Of a DNA stretch of 64,000 nucleotides, positions 23,641 through 32,968 are shown piece after piece. The stretch covers positions 74,342,001 to 74,406,000 of the forward strand of contig CM065811.1 in the NCBI GenBank assembly GCA_033398695.1, in the 5' to 3' direction. The position numbers and the translations under genes were made by a program. Numbering within the stretch: the stretch's first letter is position 1; every line of letters starts with the position of its first letter. Origin of the DNA: Orobanche coerulescens (lineage: Eukaryota > Streptophyta > Magnoliopsida > Lamiales > Orobanchaceae). Below the pieces are notes generated by a model that worked only from the letters and a program-made list of their open reading frames with translations, had not been told where the DNA came from and searched no databases.

Positions 23641-24790
23641 GGAGGGTCGATAAATTCTGAGAGTGCATTGGATGCCTTCAGTTGGAGCAAATTTTACCCC
23701 TATAAACCTGCTCGGTTGCCGGATAAGATTCAATTGTGAAACTGGTCAGCGTTGTTGGTATAAACTTAACTTGTTCACGAACTATAGAAACCGTATAGGT
23801 TTAGGGGAGTGAACAAGGGGAAAAAGAAGATCGAATCATCCATTATATGGGTTGGTGTTGGACACAACTTTATAAAAATTAATAGACCAAAAACTTATTT
23901 GGCTGCCCTCTATTAAAATTTATACAGAACTCGATCACCACTATGAAGTAAGGCGAATAAAACTTCTGTATTTCACAAGGGAGTGTGTCAATCCGATAAA
24001 AATAGTGGGAGCTGAATAGAAAAGTACTCAAGTATAAACCCATAACATAAACAAACGAGTCACTAATTAATCTGTCATACTTAATGCAGATAAACAAATA
24101 TCAACTCCCAAAATGACAATAAACCCACTTGCAATTCTACTCAAGAAGAACATCCTAACCGGACAAAACTTTGTGTACTGTCTCCACAATCTGATGATTG
24201 TCCTCAGTATGGAGGCGTTGTGATATGTCTTGGAGGCATACATTCCGGTGGCTCTGGTGCGGACCAGGATTGGTCAGGAAGATTTTGAAAACCACGAAAA
24301 GTGGGTTAAGGATGAAATTATAGTCCGTGGCTACATGATGGGTCTATGTGTAATGAGCTTCAGAGAGCTCATGAGAAAATGACTTCTGCTAGGTCAATAT
24401 TTTCTCACTTAACCGAGCTTTATGGTGAGCACAGTCGGACTGCTAGATATGAGATCTCTAAGAAGCTCTTCTGTGCCATGATGAAGGAATGTGAGAAAGT
24501 TGGGGACCACATCCCCAAAATGATCTCTATGATCGAGAGATTAGAGGCTCTTGATTCTAGGATGCATGCTTCTCTCCAAACTGACCTTATCCTGCAATGA
24601 AATTGCTTGCAATTTTAGCAGGGTTGATGCACAAACTTGTAACCGCGAGTGAAGGAATCTGCCCTTGTGATTCTTCTGTATCTCGGAGCTCCATGAATAA
24701 GAATAAAAGACCAAGAAGCAGATAGACTCCCAAGGCAAGGCTTTTAAGGGTAAGGGCAAGGCCCCGATGGTTCTTAAAAGCAAGAAGATG
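23640..24790 (+). pseudogene. Copia E Gag, broken and truncated
   Basis: Scattered frames give KIYTELDHHYEVRRIKLLYF-like sequence, then a better preserved stretch at 24346-24598: AHEKMTSARSIFSHLTELYG, ARYEISKKLFCAMMKE and HIPKMISMIERLEAL, the helical core of copia Gag. It is followed by a basic K/G-rich region near 24720-24790. Many stops are present. It ends where the Athila-like LTR begins at 24807. Confidence 0.75.
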
Positions 24791-24806
24791 AAGACGGACT
24801 AATAAA

Positions 24807-26378
24807 TGTCAAGTTTATACACTTATCCATGAGTAGTATTGATAAATTCCACCCATAATATGAGCTAGTCTACTCTTTTTTGCTTCTAATTAATTAATTT
24901 TAACTAATTTTATTTTTATGGGATGGAGATGTAAATTTAGCCTTAATCGAATTGAATTTCTGATTTACTCAAGAAATAACATTTTTATATAAGGTTCTAT
25001 TTATTTATGTTTTATGTATTAGCATTGTAAAACTTTACGAGATGAGTTCGGCAGTCTTTTCGGATTCAAAATCAGAGTTACATATCAAAAGTTATCATCC
25101 GAAGACGGTTTGGGGCCAAAACACAAGAGTCAAAGAGATTCTGGGCTAACAATGAAGTCTGAAAACTCCTTACAGCCGTACAACTATCGTTACGTCCGTA
25201 TAACATAACAAGCAAAAATATCAAAAGCTGGATCTTAGTTACGGCCGTAAATGACAAAGTTACAGCCCCTGTTTTGTAGATTACGGCCGTAACTCCTTAA
25301 TATTACGGCCGTAACTTTTGACAGATTGTGTGATCTTGTCATATCTTTCACACTTTTGGACCTATATGGAGTGGGTAGCTTGTCTTTATCCAATTTGATG
25401 TGATAATATGAAAGTTTTGAAGCTATTAGATGACTTTGGGTGTATTAATAGACCCTTCATTCATTCCATAATTATCTGCCATCTTATATCTTCCATTTTA
25501 TAAGTGTAATAAATTCTAATATTTCATTTGTTTGAGGAACACACTTGTGTTCTTGAGAGTTTATGTAAAAATGTTGAACCATATGTTGTGGAGGGAGTTT
25601 ACTGCTTCTTTCTCCTTTCTTTAAAGGGAGTTAGTATCAATTCTTTCCCTTTTCAACAATTATGGTTACTAGTTCATGTAATATGTTGAATAAAGCCTTC
25701 GTGGGCTAAATTCTCCTAGTTGTGATTATAAACAAGATTTATCATGTTATTTAAGTTTGTATAAAAATCTATTATGGATTACTTATTATTGTATGTGATT
25801 TTCATTGTTTTACAATCTTAATTTATTTGGCCAATAAATGATGATATATATGGTCTTCATATATTTTAAAAGAAAATATGTTAATTAGATCAAATGATTT
25901 TCACCCTAAGTTCTTCTATAGGATAGAAATATACCTCTAAACCTTAGATGATTCTTTCAGTTATATTCATAAAAAGTAATGCTATGTAATGAATCCAATC
26001 AACATAGAAATATAGTAGATTGATTCAATATATAAGGGGCATTTACATCTTATAATCTCGCATACATCTTCTATAACTAATGATAAATTGATTTTGTAAT
26101 CCCAACTATTTCAATTTACATCTTAAAATTCTATTATTAGTACAGTCATTTAACTATTTAAATTTCTAGATCTAATTGTATTTCCTTGCCATTTCCAAAT
26201 CCAACTCTTAAATTGTGTGTTACCGCTCATCCTTGATAACTATAACAAAGGTAAAATAGTGTATAAATCAATCAATAATCATACTTCCTCGTGGGATCGA
26301 TTACCCAGACTCAAAATGTCCACTTACTACGTTATACGATATTGTGCACTTGCGATAAGCTACACCAAATTCGTGTCA
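24807..26378 (+). repeat. Probable 5' LTR of the Athila-like element
   Basis: It starts TGTCAAGTTTATACACT after the end of copia E gag and ends TTCGTGTCA. No second copy is available to confirm the edges. It contains TTACGGCCGTAA at 25239, 25281 and 25303, with further degenerate copies (ttacagccgt, ttacgtccgt) from 25168. Confidence 0.5.
25239..25314. repeat. TTACGGCCGTAA palindromes in the Athila-like LTR
   Basis: Perfect copies at 25239-25250, 25281-25292 and 25303-25314. The last two are 22 bp apart and the first is 42 bp upstream, with a half copy (ttacagccc) between. Confidence 0.9.
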
Positions 26379-26384
26379 AGTTTT

Positions 26385-26400
26385 TGGTGCCGTTTCCGGG
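26385..26400 (+). other. Primer-binding region of the Athila-like element
   Basis: TGGTGCCGTTTCCGGG, two bases different from the TGGCGCCGTTGCCGGG usual at this place in Athila-type elements, lies a few bases after the LTR end. Confidence 0.6.
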
Positions 26401-26746
26401 AGTGTATTAGTGTTATTTTGAGATCTTACATTATTAACTATTGTTATATATACAATTTTTTTCTTGGTTGTAGATTTCTTGTCTGTCCGAAGGAAATATA
26501 GTCGCGATTTAGTTTCACTAGACCCCGATATTGTAAATTAATACTCTATTGTGTTTGTCCGGTCAAGTGGCGGATAACGGTACTCCGTGACTATTAAATT
26601 CGGATTTTTTATTTTCCCATAACAAACTGATATTTTTAGATATTTTCCCTTTTTTTTATGCAAGAAACTTTGAAAACTATTGAAAAAAGATTTCTCTTTC
26701 TTAACAAAGAATCATTTTAAAAATTTACAAAACCAGACTTGAAAGG

Positions 26747-27205
26747 ATGAGGTTGCTTATGAATAAAGACATACCTTTTGATATTAGATTCATTACTGAA
26801 TCCAAAGTGAGGATAGTAGGTGAATTCATGGAAACACCGACTAGATTTTTACCAGGGCTTGAGAAAAGTTTATATGCCAAGAAACGACGAGCAAAGATAA
26901 TGGTCGTTTGCTATAAATGTGCTAGGTGGAATTGTAATTCAAAATATATATCCTTATGAATTCCTTATACAAATAGAGAAGATAAAATTCAGTTCATCAA
27001 GGATGGCCTGAATAAAGAGAATTTAGATGATATCGAAATTTCTCTTGACACGCATCCTAGTGGACTCGTACATTACAGCATTCGATGTTTGTGGAATAAA
27101 TTCAAATCAGAATATGAACAACGTCTTGGGAATCTGACGTTAAAAGACCTTGTTTGCCAATTTGTAAGAAAATTGGATGGGAAACTTCTCTCCGATTCAT
27201 AGAAG
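26747..27205 (+). pseudogene. Unknown coding remnant in the Athila-like element
   Basis: 26747-26956 encodes MRLLMNKDIPFDIRFITESK and then GEFMETPTRFLPGLEKSLYA followed by a Cys-containing CYKCARWNC. After a frame change near 26955 another open stretch reads IKDGLNKENLDDIEISLDTH and SEYEQRLGNLTLKDLVCQFV, up to a stop near 27200. The two parts look like one protein of about 150 residues. I recognise no family. It lies directly upstream of the LOG-like pseudogene on the same strand and could be the N-terminal part of the same captured gene or a second cargo. Confidence 0.45.
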
Positions 27206-27496
27206 GCGTTTAAGCCTTTTGTGAACATAAAGCAGAGGAAGATGTGAGCCACAATCACAGCTACTGTACATACACGTGAGTATATTTAATTTTTGTCGTT
27301 TTGTCAGAATTTCTCAATAAAAAGGTGATACACAATAAATGCATTAATTTTTCTATTGAGTAGTTGAAGCGCAATTAATACGGTCACAGATTTCTATTAA
27401 ATATTTGTACTTTATTTTGCACCGATAAATAAATATTGCATTAGTTTCTTTTATGCATCCCTAAAACTTGTACTTTTCTCTTTTTCTCTCAAATAA

Positions 27497-28160
27497 CTTT
27501 CTTTTCAAAGAAAAATAGAATCGTCATCTTCTGCAAAAAGATTTAACTCCATCTGTATTTTTGGCGGAGCTAGTCATGGTACAGAGGCTTGCTTTACTAA
27601 ATCAGCCCACAACTTGGGTCGTACCTTAGGAGAAAAATGCATTCATGTAGTTTACGGAGGAGGAAGTCTAGGATTAATGGGATGCGCTACTGCTTCTGCC
27701 TATATGAAAGGAGTAAAAGTGTTGGGGAATCATTCCAAAAGCTATGGCTGGAGTAAAATCACCCGGGCAACCATTGGAGATGAGTTCAGAACTGAGAATA
27801 TGCAAGACCGCATAACTCACATGATGAATAATGTTGATGCCTTTATCATCCTTCCGGGTGGTTTTGGCACTCTTGAGGACGTTTTTCATATGGTTACCAA
27901 ATCTCAGCTAAATGTTCATAATAAACCAATATATTTGCTAAATGTCGATGGTTTCTTCGATGGTTTACTATCATTCATCAACTACTCTTCTGAAAAAGGT
28001 TTTATTTCTAAGCGTGCTAAACGAATCATAGTCATTGAAACAACACCAGAAGAGCTGATAAATAAAACCTTATTGAATTTGTTCCTGAACCAGATAAAGC
28101 TCTAGCTAATATTGTTCGGATGGAAGATTTTACTGTGCGAAAATGAAAAATTGATGCATT
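27497..28160 (+). pseudogene. LOG-like cytokinin riboside 5'-monophosphate phosphoribohydrolase, decayed
   Basis: The open frame has SICIFGGASHG (nucleotide-binding start), CIHVVYGGGSLGLMGCA, ILPGGFGTLEDVFHM, HNKPIYLLNVDGFFDGLLSF and GFISKRAKRIIVIE in the order of plant LOG enzymes, which release active cytokinin bases from their ribotides. The conserved PGGxGTxxE motif ends in Asp here instead of Glu, and the usual RK after the MxxR region is RI, so activity is doubtful. No ATG opens the frame: a TAA lies at 27494. A frameshift near 28070 moves the C-terminus (VPEPDKALANIVRMED) to another frame. No intron interrupts it, although plant LOG genes usually have several, so it may be a retrocopy or belong to an intronless paralogue group. 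Confidence 0.85.
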
Positions 28161-28550
28161 CCTTCCCTTTGATATCCCACTTCAGTCCTGTTATTGTTTT
28201 TACTTTTTAGCGGGTGTAATAAAAATTATGTAAATGATGACAGCTTAAGGAGTTTCTTTTGATCTCTTCACGCGCATCTTTTCACAATTTATGTATTCTT
28301 ATTTCTATTTTTGTAATTTTTCTTGTTTGTTTTTAATAAAAGCATTGATGGCAGTGTAAGGTGACTCTTCGGACTTTCCTGAAGCGCATATAAGTTATTT
28401 GTGTTATACTTCCGGGTATTTATTTTCTTTTATTGTTTTGCCAAACTTATTTTTCTTGCAGGTCCAAAAAGACTTAAGATAAACACCATCTTCAGGAAAG
28501 CCTTCTTTAAACCCTTACTCTGTTGTTCTTTCCATACAATAAGTATATAA

Positions 28551-28564
28551 GTGTGGGGGAAGGG
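28551..28564 (+). other. Polypurine-like tract GTGTGGGGGAAGG
   Basis: A purine-rich GTGTGGGGGAAGG block like those found before the 3' LTR, or inside, Athila-type elements. An LTR start does not clearly follow; a TA microsatellite (28567-28585) does. Confidence 0.45.
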
Positions 28565-28694
28565 TATTTATATATATATATATTTAAAATAAATAATATA
28601 AATACAGCCGTATGACATATGATACAACCGTACATCTCATCGCTATTATGGTCGTATTCTAGTAGGCATCATACTGCATATTTACTAACGAAAC

Positions 28695-28760
28695 TTACGG
28701 CCGTAACTCACGGATGTTACGGCCGTAACCGTTACCTGTTATAAAAAAATGGGGCTGAAC
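28695..28760 (+). promoter_or_regulatory. Promoter-like module: two TTACGGCCGTAA palindromes and a TATA box
   Basis: Perfect TTACGGCCGTAA at 28695-28706 and 28717-28728 (22 bp apart), then gttataaaaaaatgg (TATA-like) near 28739. The layout copies the promoter regions of the gypsy LTRs. Downstream lies a pyrimidine-rich, 5'-UTR-like stretch. Near 29115 the segment aaggtgtccgacgaaatgcc matches aaggtgtccgataaaatgtc in the gypsy D LTR, placed a similar distance after its TATA. Then a ttataatttcag splice-acceptor-like site stands two bases before the ATG of the env-like ORF (29253). Confidence 0.5.
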
Positions 28761-29252
28761 TTTATTTCACTCGTCATCCGAGGGCAAAAAGAAGTCATAG
28801 GGCGATTTTTCCCTCTTTTTCGATCCCTACCTCAAATATAATTGAATTAATCTATACAATACCTTATCCTTTCAATCTAAACGCTAAATCATCAGGTTTT
28901 ATTGCGATTCTTGCTTCAATTTCATTTTTTAGTTTCTTAGTTTTAAATTGTTTTAGATTTTGAATGTGTAGTTAGTTTCTTCGATTTGAACATGTATGAT
29001 TGTTTGTTTTCTTGATATTGGAGTGTTTATGGAGTATTGTTTCTAATATTTGTGATGAATTAGAGGATTTGAGTTAGATTATAGTTGAAAAACATGTTAA
29101 ATAACAATGAACTCAAGGTGTCCGACGAAATGCCACAATAAAAATCTTTTGAAATTTTTCATTTTTGATTGTTTTACTTGATGATTATAGTATTATGAAC
29201 GAGATCGATTTGCTAAACACATTAATGGTACTTGTTTGTTATAATTTCAGGG

Positions 29253-29484
29253 ATGGCACCGAAGAAGTCTACAAAAGGAAACGAAAAGGTCGGTTCTTCC
29301 TCTCAAGAACCGGCACCATCTCAAAAATCACAAAATACAGGATGCATCAAGGAGCGGCTATTAGATTGGAAGATTTCATTGGACAACCGAACTGTAACAC
29401 TATCATGACTGCATTCATCCAGAAACTAATCGATAACGGGTGGGAGAAGTTCGTGTCTGACCTTCCAAATGGTAACCCCACCCT
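29253..29484 (+). pseudogene. Env-like accessory ORF of the Athila-like element, truncated
   Basis: It begins MAPKKSTKGNEKVGSSSQEP, and after a frame change continues with MTAFIQKLIDNGWEKFVSDL, resembling the start of the long accessory ORF found downstream of pol in Athila-type and SIRE-type plant retrotransposons. Gypsy B interrupts it at 29485. There is no signal or membrane segment in the part seen, so the env-like label refers only to genomic position. Confidence 0.45.
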
Positions 29485-31410
29485 TGTAATATCCGTACTT
29501 TTCCATTTTTAACAGTTTCCATTTTTGGTGTATGTCTATTTTTATCGACTCGCTTGTAACCGTTTCGACGTTTTGAGTCTATTTTGTTCTTGGTGTTTTT
29601 CCATTTAGTGGAGTTTCGGATGTGTTTTTACGTGATTTTGCCTTATGTTATGGTCTTGTCGTATGTACATTCGATTATCGTAAAACTCATTCGTTTTCAT
29701 TGTTTCTTTGATTACATGAGTTCGTATGGTTGAGTTGTTCGTGTTGTGAGTTTTGGTTTGTTAATCCGACGTCGTATCGTGATTTTCGAACATTTGGGCC
29801 GTTTTGTAATTTCCTTAAACTTAAGGGAAATTACTTCCGTCGTCGAATTCAGAAACTTCGGGAAGTCAGAACTGTGTTTCCTTTTAGCGCTTAAATTCAT
29901 CATCGAGAATACTTCGTAACCATATTTTTGGTTCGTAGCGGTCCGGTTTCGGGTCGTCGGACGGTTGGGACAAGTGACTTCTCGATCGGCCCAAGAGGTG
30001 TTACGGCCGTAACAACCCATTCGTTACGGCCGTAAGCTTGGCCATGTTACGGCCGTAAGTCACCCCTTGTTACGGCCGTCACAGCCCGCTATTTTAAAAC
30101 AGCGGGCAGAGGTCAGAAACCTCATTTCAATCCTCTCCTTTCGTTTTCTTCGTCGGGCAACGCCAGAAAACCTCCAAGGGTGATTTCCAACACTTTCAAT
30201 CCGTGTGTTATTTATTCCCATCACCGTAGTGTTTTGGTAACATATTATCATCAATGAAATCACCCTACACCATTCGAATCCGAGGTAAATGGCTTAGAAC
30301 CCTAACATTGTCAATTTTGGGGTGTTTTTGGGTTTTGCTTGTTTAAACTGGAATTGTTCGGTTATGTTGTAATATTCCTTATCGATTATTGTTATTGGGT
30401 GATTGCCAATCCGATTCCGTTGTGTTTAATCGGTAGATTGTTGATTCGGGGATATTTTGTGAAAACCCTCGCCCGTATCAATTGCACGTATGTTGTCATA
30501 GCTTGTAATCGGGGTTGTGGGCGTATTCCATTCGATTATTTCTTCTCGTATAGGACTAAGTTGTGTTAATCCTTCGTTTAGGAAAGGTCGTGTTCCCTCC
30601 CGGTTAATCGAAGTTGTTGTTCATTCCCGTTTCGTCCAAGATGTCTCAAAGGCATGTACTTTACATTTTTTTGTATACTCTAGTATTTGTATTATGGCTT
30701 CCCGTGTATGTTGTGGATGTATATGTATTGTTCACCCAGAGATGGTCTGACGGGGCCTCTGGGGATACGTATTGCCGTGTGTGTGCGTATCACGAACTGG
30801 GGTTAACCACCTAGGGATGGTCCGACGGGGCCTCTGCGGGGTATAGTGGCCGTGACTCTCATACCAACAGTTAACATTTGAAATGTTTTGTCGGAGAAAT
30901 GCATTTTGTGCTTATGCACCGTAATATTCTGGAATATAAATATTTTCTAAACTGAATTTTGGTGCATATTTCATTTGATTAGAATGGTAGTTCAAATGGA
31001 TTGTACTTGCACTAGCAGTTGTCGCTAACCCCTTAAATGGGGGAAATACTTTTGTATTTCAGGTACAGGTCATGGAGGCGAACGAGCATGTGAGCCGTAC
31101 GAGGATGATGTGCAAGAGTGATTCTGTTCAGTAGTCGTCCATTTGGTGTCATGTTTGTCATTTGCTTAAGTACTCGAGTACTTCCTTCTTGAATTTATTA
31201 TCGTTGTGTACCCGTTTTGGGGAAGATTTGATATTGAATGGTATTGTTGAGTTCAGTCTTTTGTTTTGAATGTCTTGAATTATGGAATCGTGTGTATGTT
31301 GATGATGTTTGTCTTTTGTCGAATGTCAATTTGGCACGTTAGCCTGGTGGATTCCAAAGTGTAGGGTCCACGACGCTGTAATATGCCCTGAACGTCTTGG
31401 GGGTGTTACA
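29485..31410 (+). repeat. 5' LTR of gypsy B
   Basis: 1926 bp, from TGTAATATCCGTACTT to GGGGGTGTTACA. It contains a four-copy palindrome array (30001-30081), a palindromic TATA region (30084-30107) and paired GGTCYGACGGGGCCTC motifs (near 30745 and 30820). Confidence 0.95.
30001..30107. promoter_or_regulatory. Four TTACGGCCGTAA palindromes at exact 23-bp steps, then a palindromic TATA region
   Basis: Cores start at 30001, 30024, 30047 and 30070; the last reads TTACGGCCGTCA. At 30084-30107 follows a 24-bp near-perfect palindrome: arms GCCCGCT and AGCGGGC around an ATTTTAAAAC centre that contains the TATA-like box. Transcription of the element would be expected to start shortly downstream. The 3' LTR keeps the same register (36528-36634) with more substitutions. 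Confidence 0.85.
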
Positions 31411-31415
31411 TAATA

Positions 31416-31427
31416 TGGTAACCAGCA
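31416..31427 (+). other. Degenerate primer-binding site of gypsy B
   Basis: TGGTAACCAGC lies where TGGTATCAGAGC is expected, six bases inside the LTR. Several mismatches suggest loss of priming. Confidence 0.55.
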
Positions 31428-31503
31428 GGATCAGTCTGCTAGTTTCGGCAATGCTCATGATAATATTGGAGTAGAGAACACTCTCTAGCAAGTAGCGATC
31501 CAG

Positions 31504-32552
31504 ATGCCGCTACTGACTCAGGCCATTTTAGTCAACCAATCTAATGCTAATCCGGTTTCGCCTACTGGTTCCAGCAACGATAAGCTACTTCAGGACGTGA
31601 TCCGCATGCGTCCCCCGCAATTCGATGGTACTTCCGACCCGTCTGGTTGGGAGAGTTGGTTATTCGAGATGGAGAAGGTATTCGAGGCGGCTAACTGCTC
31701 CGACGAGAGGAAGGTACCCATCGATAAGTACTTCCTCGCCAAGGAGGCGGCAACGTGGTGGCAAGCAGTGAAACCACGTGACCGGGCAGCCACGTGGGAA
31801 GAGTTTCGAGAGTTGATGGACGACGAATATTGTTCGTGTCCGGTAAAAGAGGGGAGGATTCGAGCCTTCTTTGAGGCAAAACCCCAGGTGTTCCTATTTC
31901 ACAGGCGATCAAGGACTTCAATCAGCAACTTCATTATGTGAGAAATCAGTTCCGGGATGAGTTAGATAAGATCCGCCATTTTGATATGTGGATGAAGCTG
32001 AGGGTTCGTCACTACATGTCTCGTCTCGGGTGCACAACTTTGAAGGATTATCAGAACAAAGTGATGGCTTATGAGATGTCGTTTTCTGCGACTGAGACGG
32101 CAATCGAGGGTAAGAAACAGAAGACCTCTGGTCAGTTTTCGGGAGGTAAGTCTGGCGGGTATCAAAAGGCTCAGTTTGGTTCGCGAGTCTTCGGGAATCA
32201 GTCCCCGTCATTTGGGCAAGGAAATGGTTCTAAGTTTGCTCCAACTGTTTCCGTTCGTGGTCCTACCTGCTTTAACTGTGGTCGTCCCGAACACATGATG
32301 TGTGAGTGTGACAGGACTCCGACTCAGTGTCTTACTTGCGGTCGGATGGGGCATCATGCTAAGTTTTGTGGAGATGCGAGTCAGGCACCAGTTACTCAGG
32401 TGTTAGCCTCAGCTACGAGAGAACCTAGTTTGAATCAGACGCCGGCAGTTAATCAACCTCAGCAGAGTTTTGGCAGAGGTCGAGGACGTGGGAAGCCTTC
32501 TAGAGGGGAGCTTCTAGTGTGGGGTCTGTTCCGCCCCGTGTATATGAGATGA
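31504..32552 (+). pseudogene. Gypsy B Gag with two zinc knuckles
   Basis: 31504-31880 encodes MRPPQFDGTSDPSGWESWLF and EAATWWQAVKPRD, the Retrotrans_gag core. A one-base shift near 31900 moves the remainder to the frame of 31938-32552, with RHYMSRLGCTTLKDYQNKV, then two CCHC zinc knuckles CFNCGRPEHMMCEC and CLTCGRMGHHAKFC, both with all four metal ligands, and a GRGRGRGK basic tail. It is homologous to gypsy A Gag, which keeps only one complete knuckle. Confidence 0.9.
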
Positions 32553-32578
32553 GATGAGCAGGAGATCCTGACGCGACG

Positions 32579-32962
32579 GTGGCTACAGGTACCGTTCACA
32601 TCCTTGACCATCCTGTTTCCGTGTTATTCGATTCGGGTGCTACACATTCTTTCATATCTCTGGATTGTGTGTGTCGTCTGCATGTTGATTGTCTAGTTGC
32701 ATGTGAACCGTTTGTTGTTAAACTGCCTAGTGGAGATAGTATCGTGGGGGATCGTGAGATTAGAGATTTTCCGGTGAGTATCGCGGGGAGGGATTGGTCT
32801 TATAATTTGATTGTGGTATACATTAGGGATGAGGACTCTATTCTTGGTGAGGATTGGCTAGATCGACATGTGGCGATCATGAATTATAGAGCGAGAACCA
32901 TTTTGATGTTAGCCTCTGACGGTACCGAGCATTATTTTGTGGGACGCAAGCGCGGTAGTTAG
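32579..32962 (+). pseudogene. Gypsy B protease
   Basis: The frame reads HPVSVLFDSGATHSFISLDC (retropepsin DSGA active site) and, about 75 residues on, DSILGEDWLDRHVAIMNYRA. It ends at a TAG (32960) before the RT linker, and is separated from gag by a frame break near 32550. The catalytic residues are intact. Confidence 0.9.
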
Positions 32963-32968
32963 AGATTC

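Larger units (their letters stand above)
24807..29484 (+). mobile_element. Athila-like gypsy element carrying a LOG-like gene, 5' part
   Basis: A probable LTR (24807-26378) is followed by tttttggtgccgtttccggg, close to the TTTTTGGCGCCGTTGCCGGG sequence that follows the LTR of many plant Athila and related elements. No RT, RNase H or integrase is seen. Instead the interior has an unknown coding remnant, a LOG-like pseudogene, a GTGTGGGGGAAGG tract, a promoter-like segment and the start of an env-like ORF, cut by gypsy B at 29485. Its right half is lost. The lineage call rests on the primer region and the env-like ORF. Confidence 0.6.

Noticed and set aside
24807..28760. 28567-28760 as the matching 3' LTR of 24807-26378
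   Set aside because: Apart from the palindromes the two segments do not align by eye, and the sequence continues into an env-like ORF instead of flanking DNA.
29110..29137. PPR-gene fragment (aaggtgtccgacgaaatgcc resembles a KVFDEMP codon string)
   Set aside because: The same string occurs at 40616 and 46336 in non-coding LTRs and no PPR repeat surrounds it.
30001..30081. CRISPR-like array (regular repeats and spacers)
   Set aside because: This is plant nuclear DNA in an LTR; repeats are 12 bp and spacers 11 bp, with no cas genes. It is a promoter-type palindrome array.
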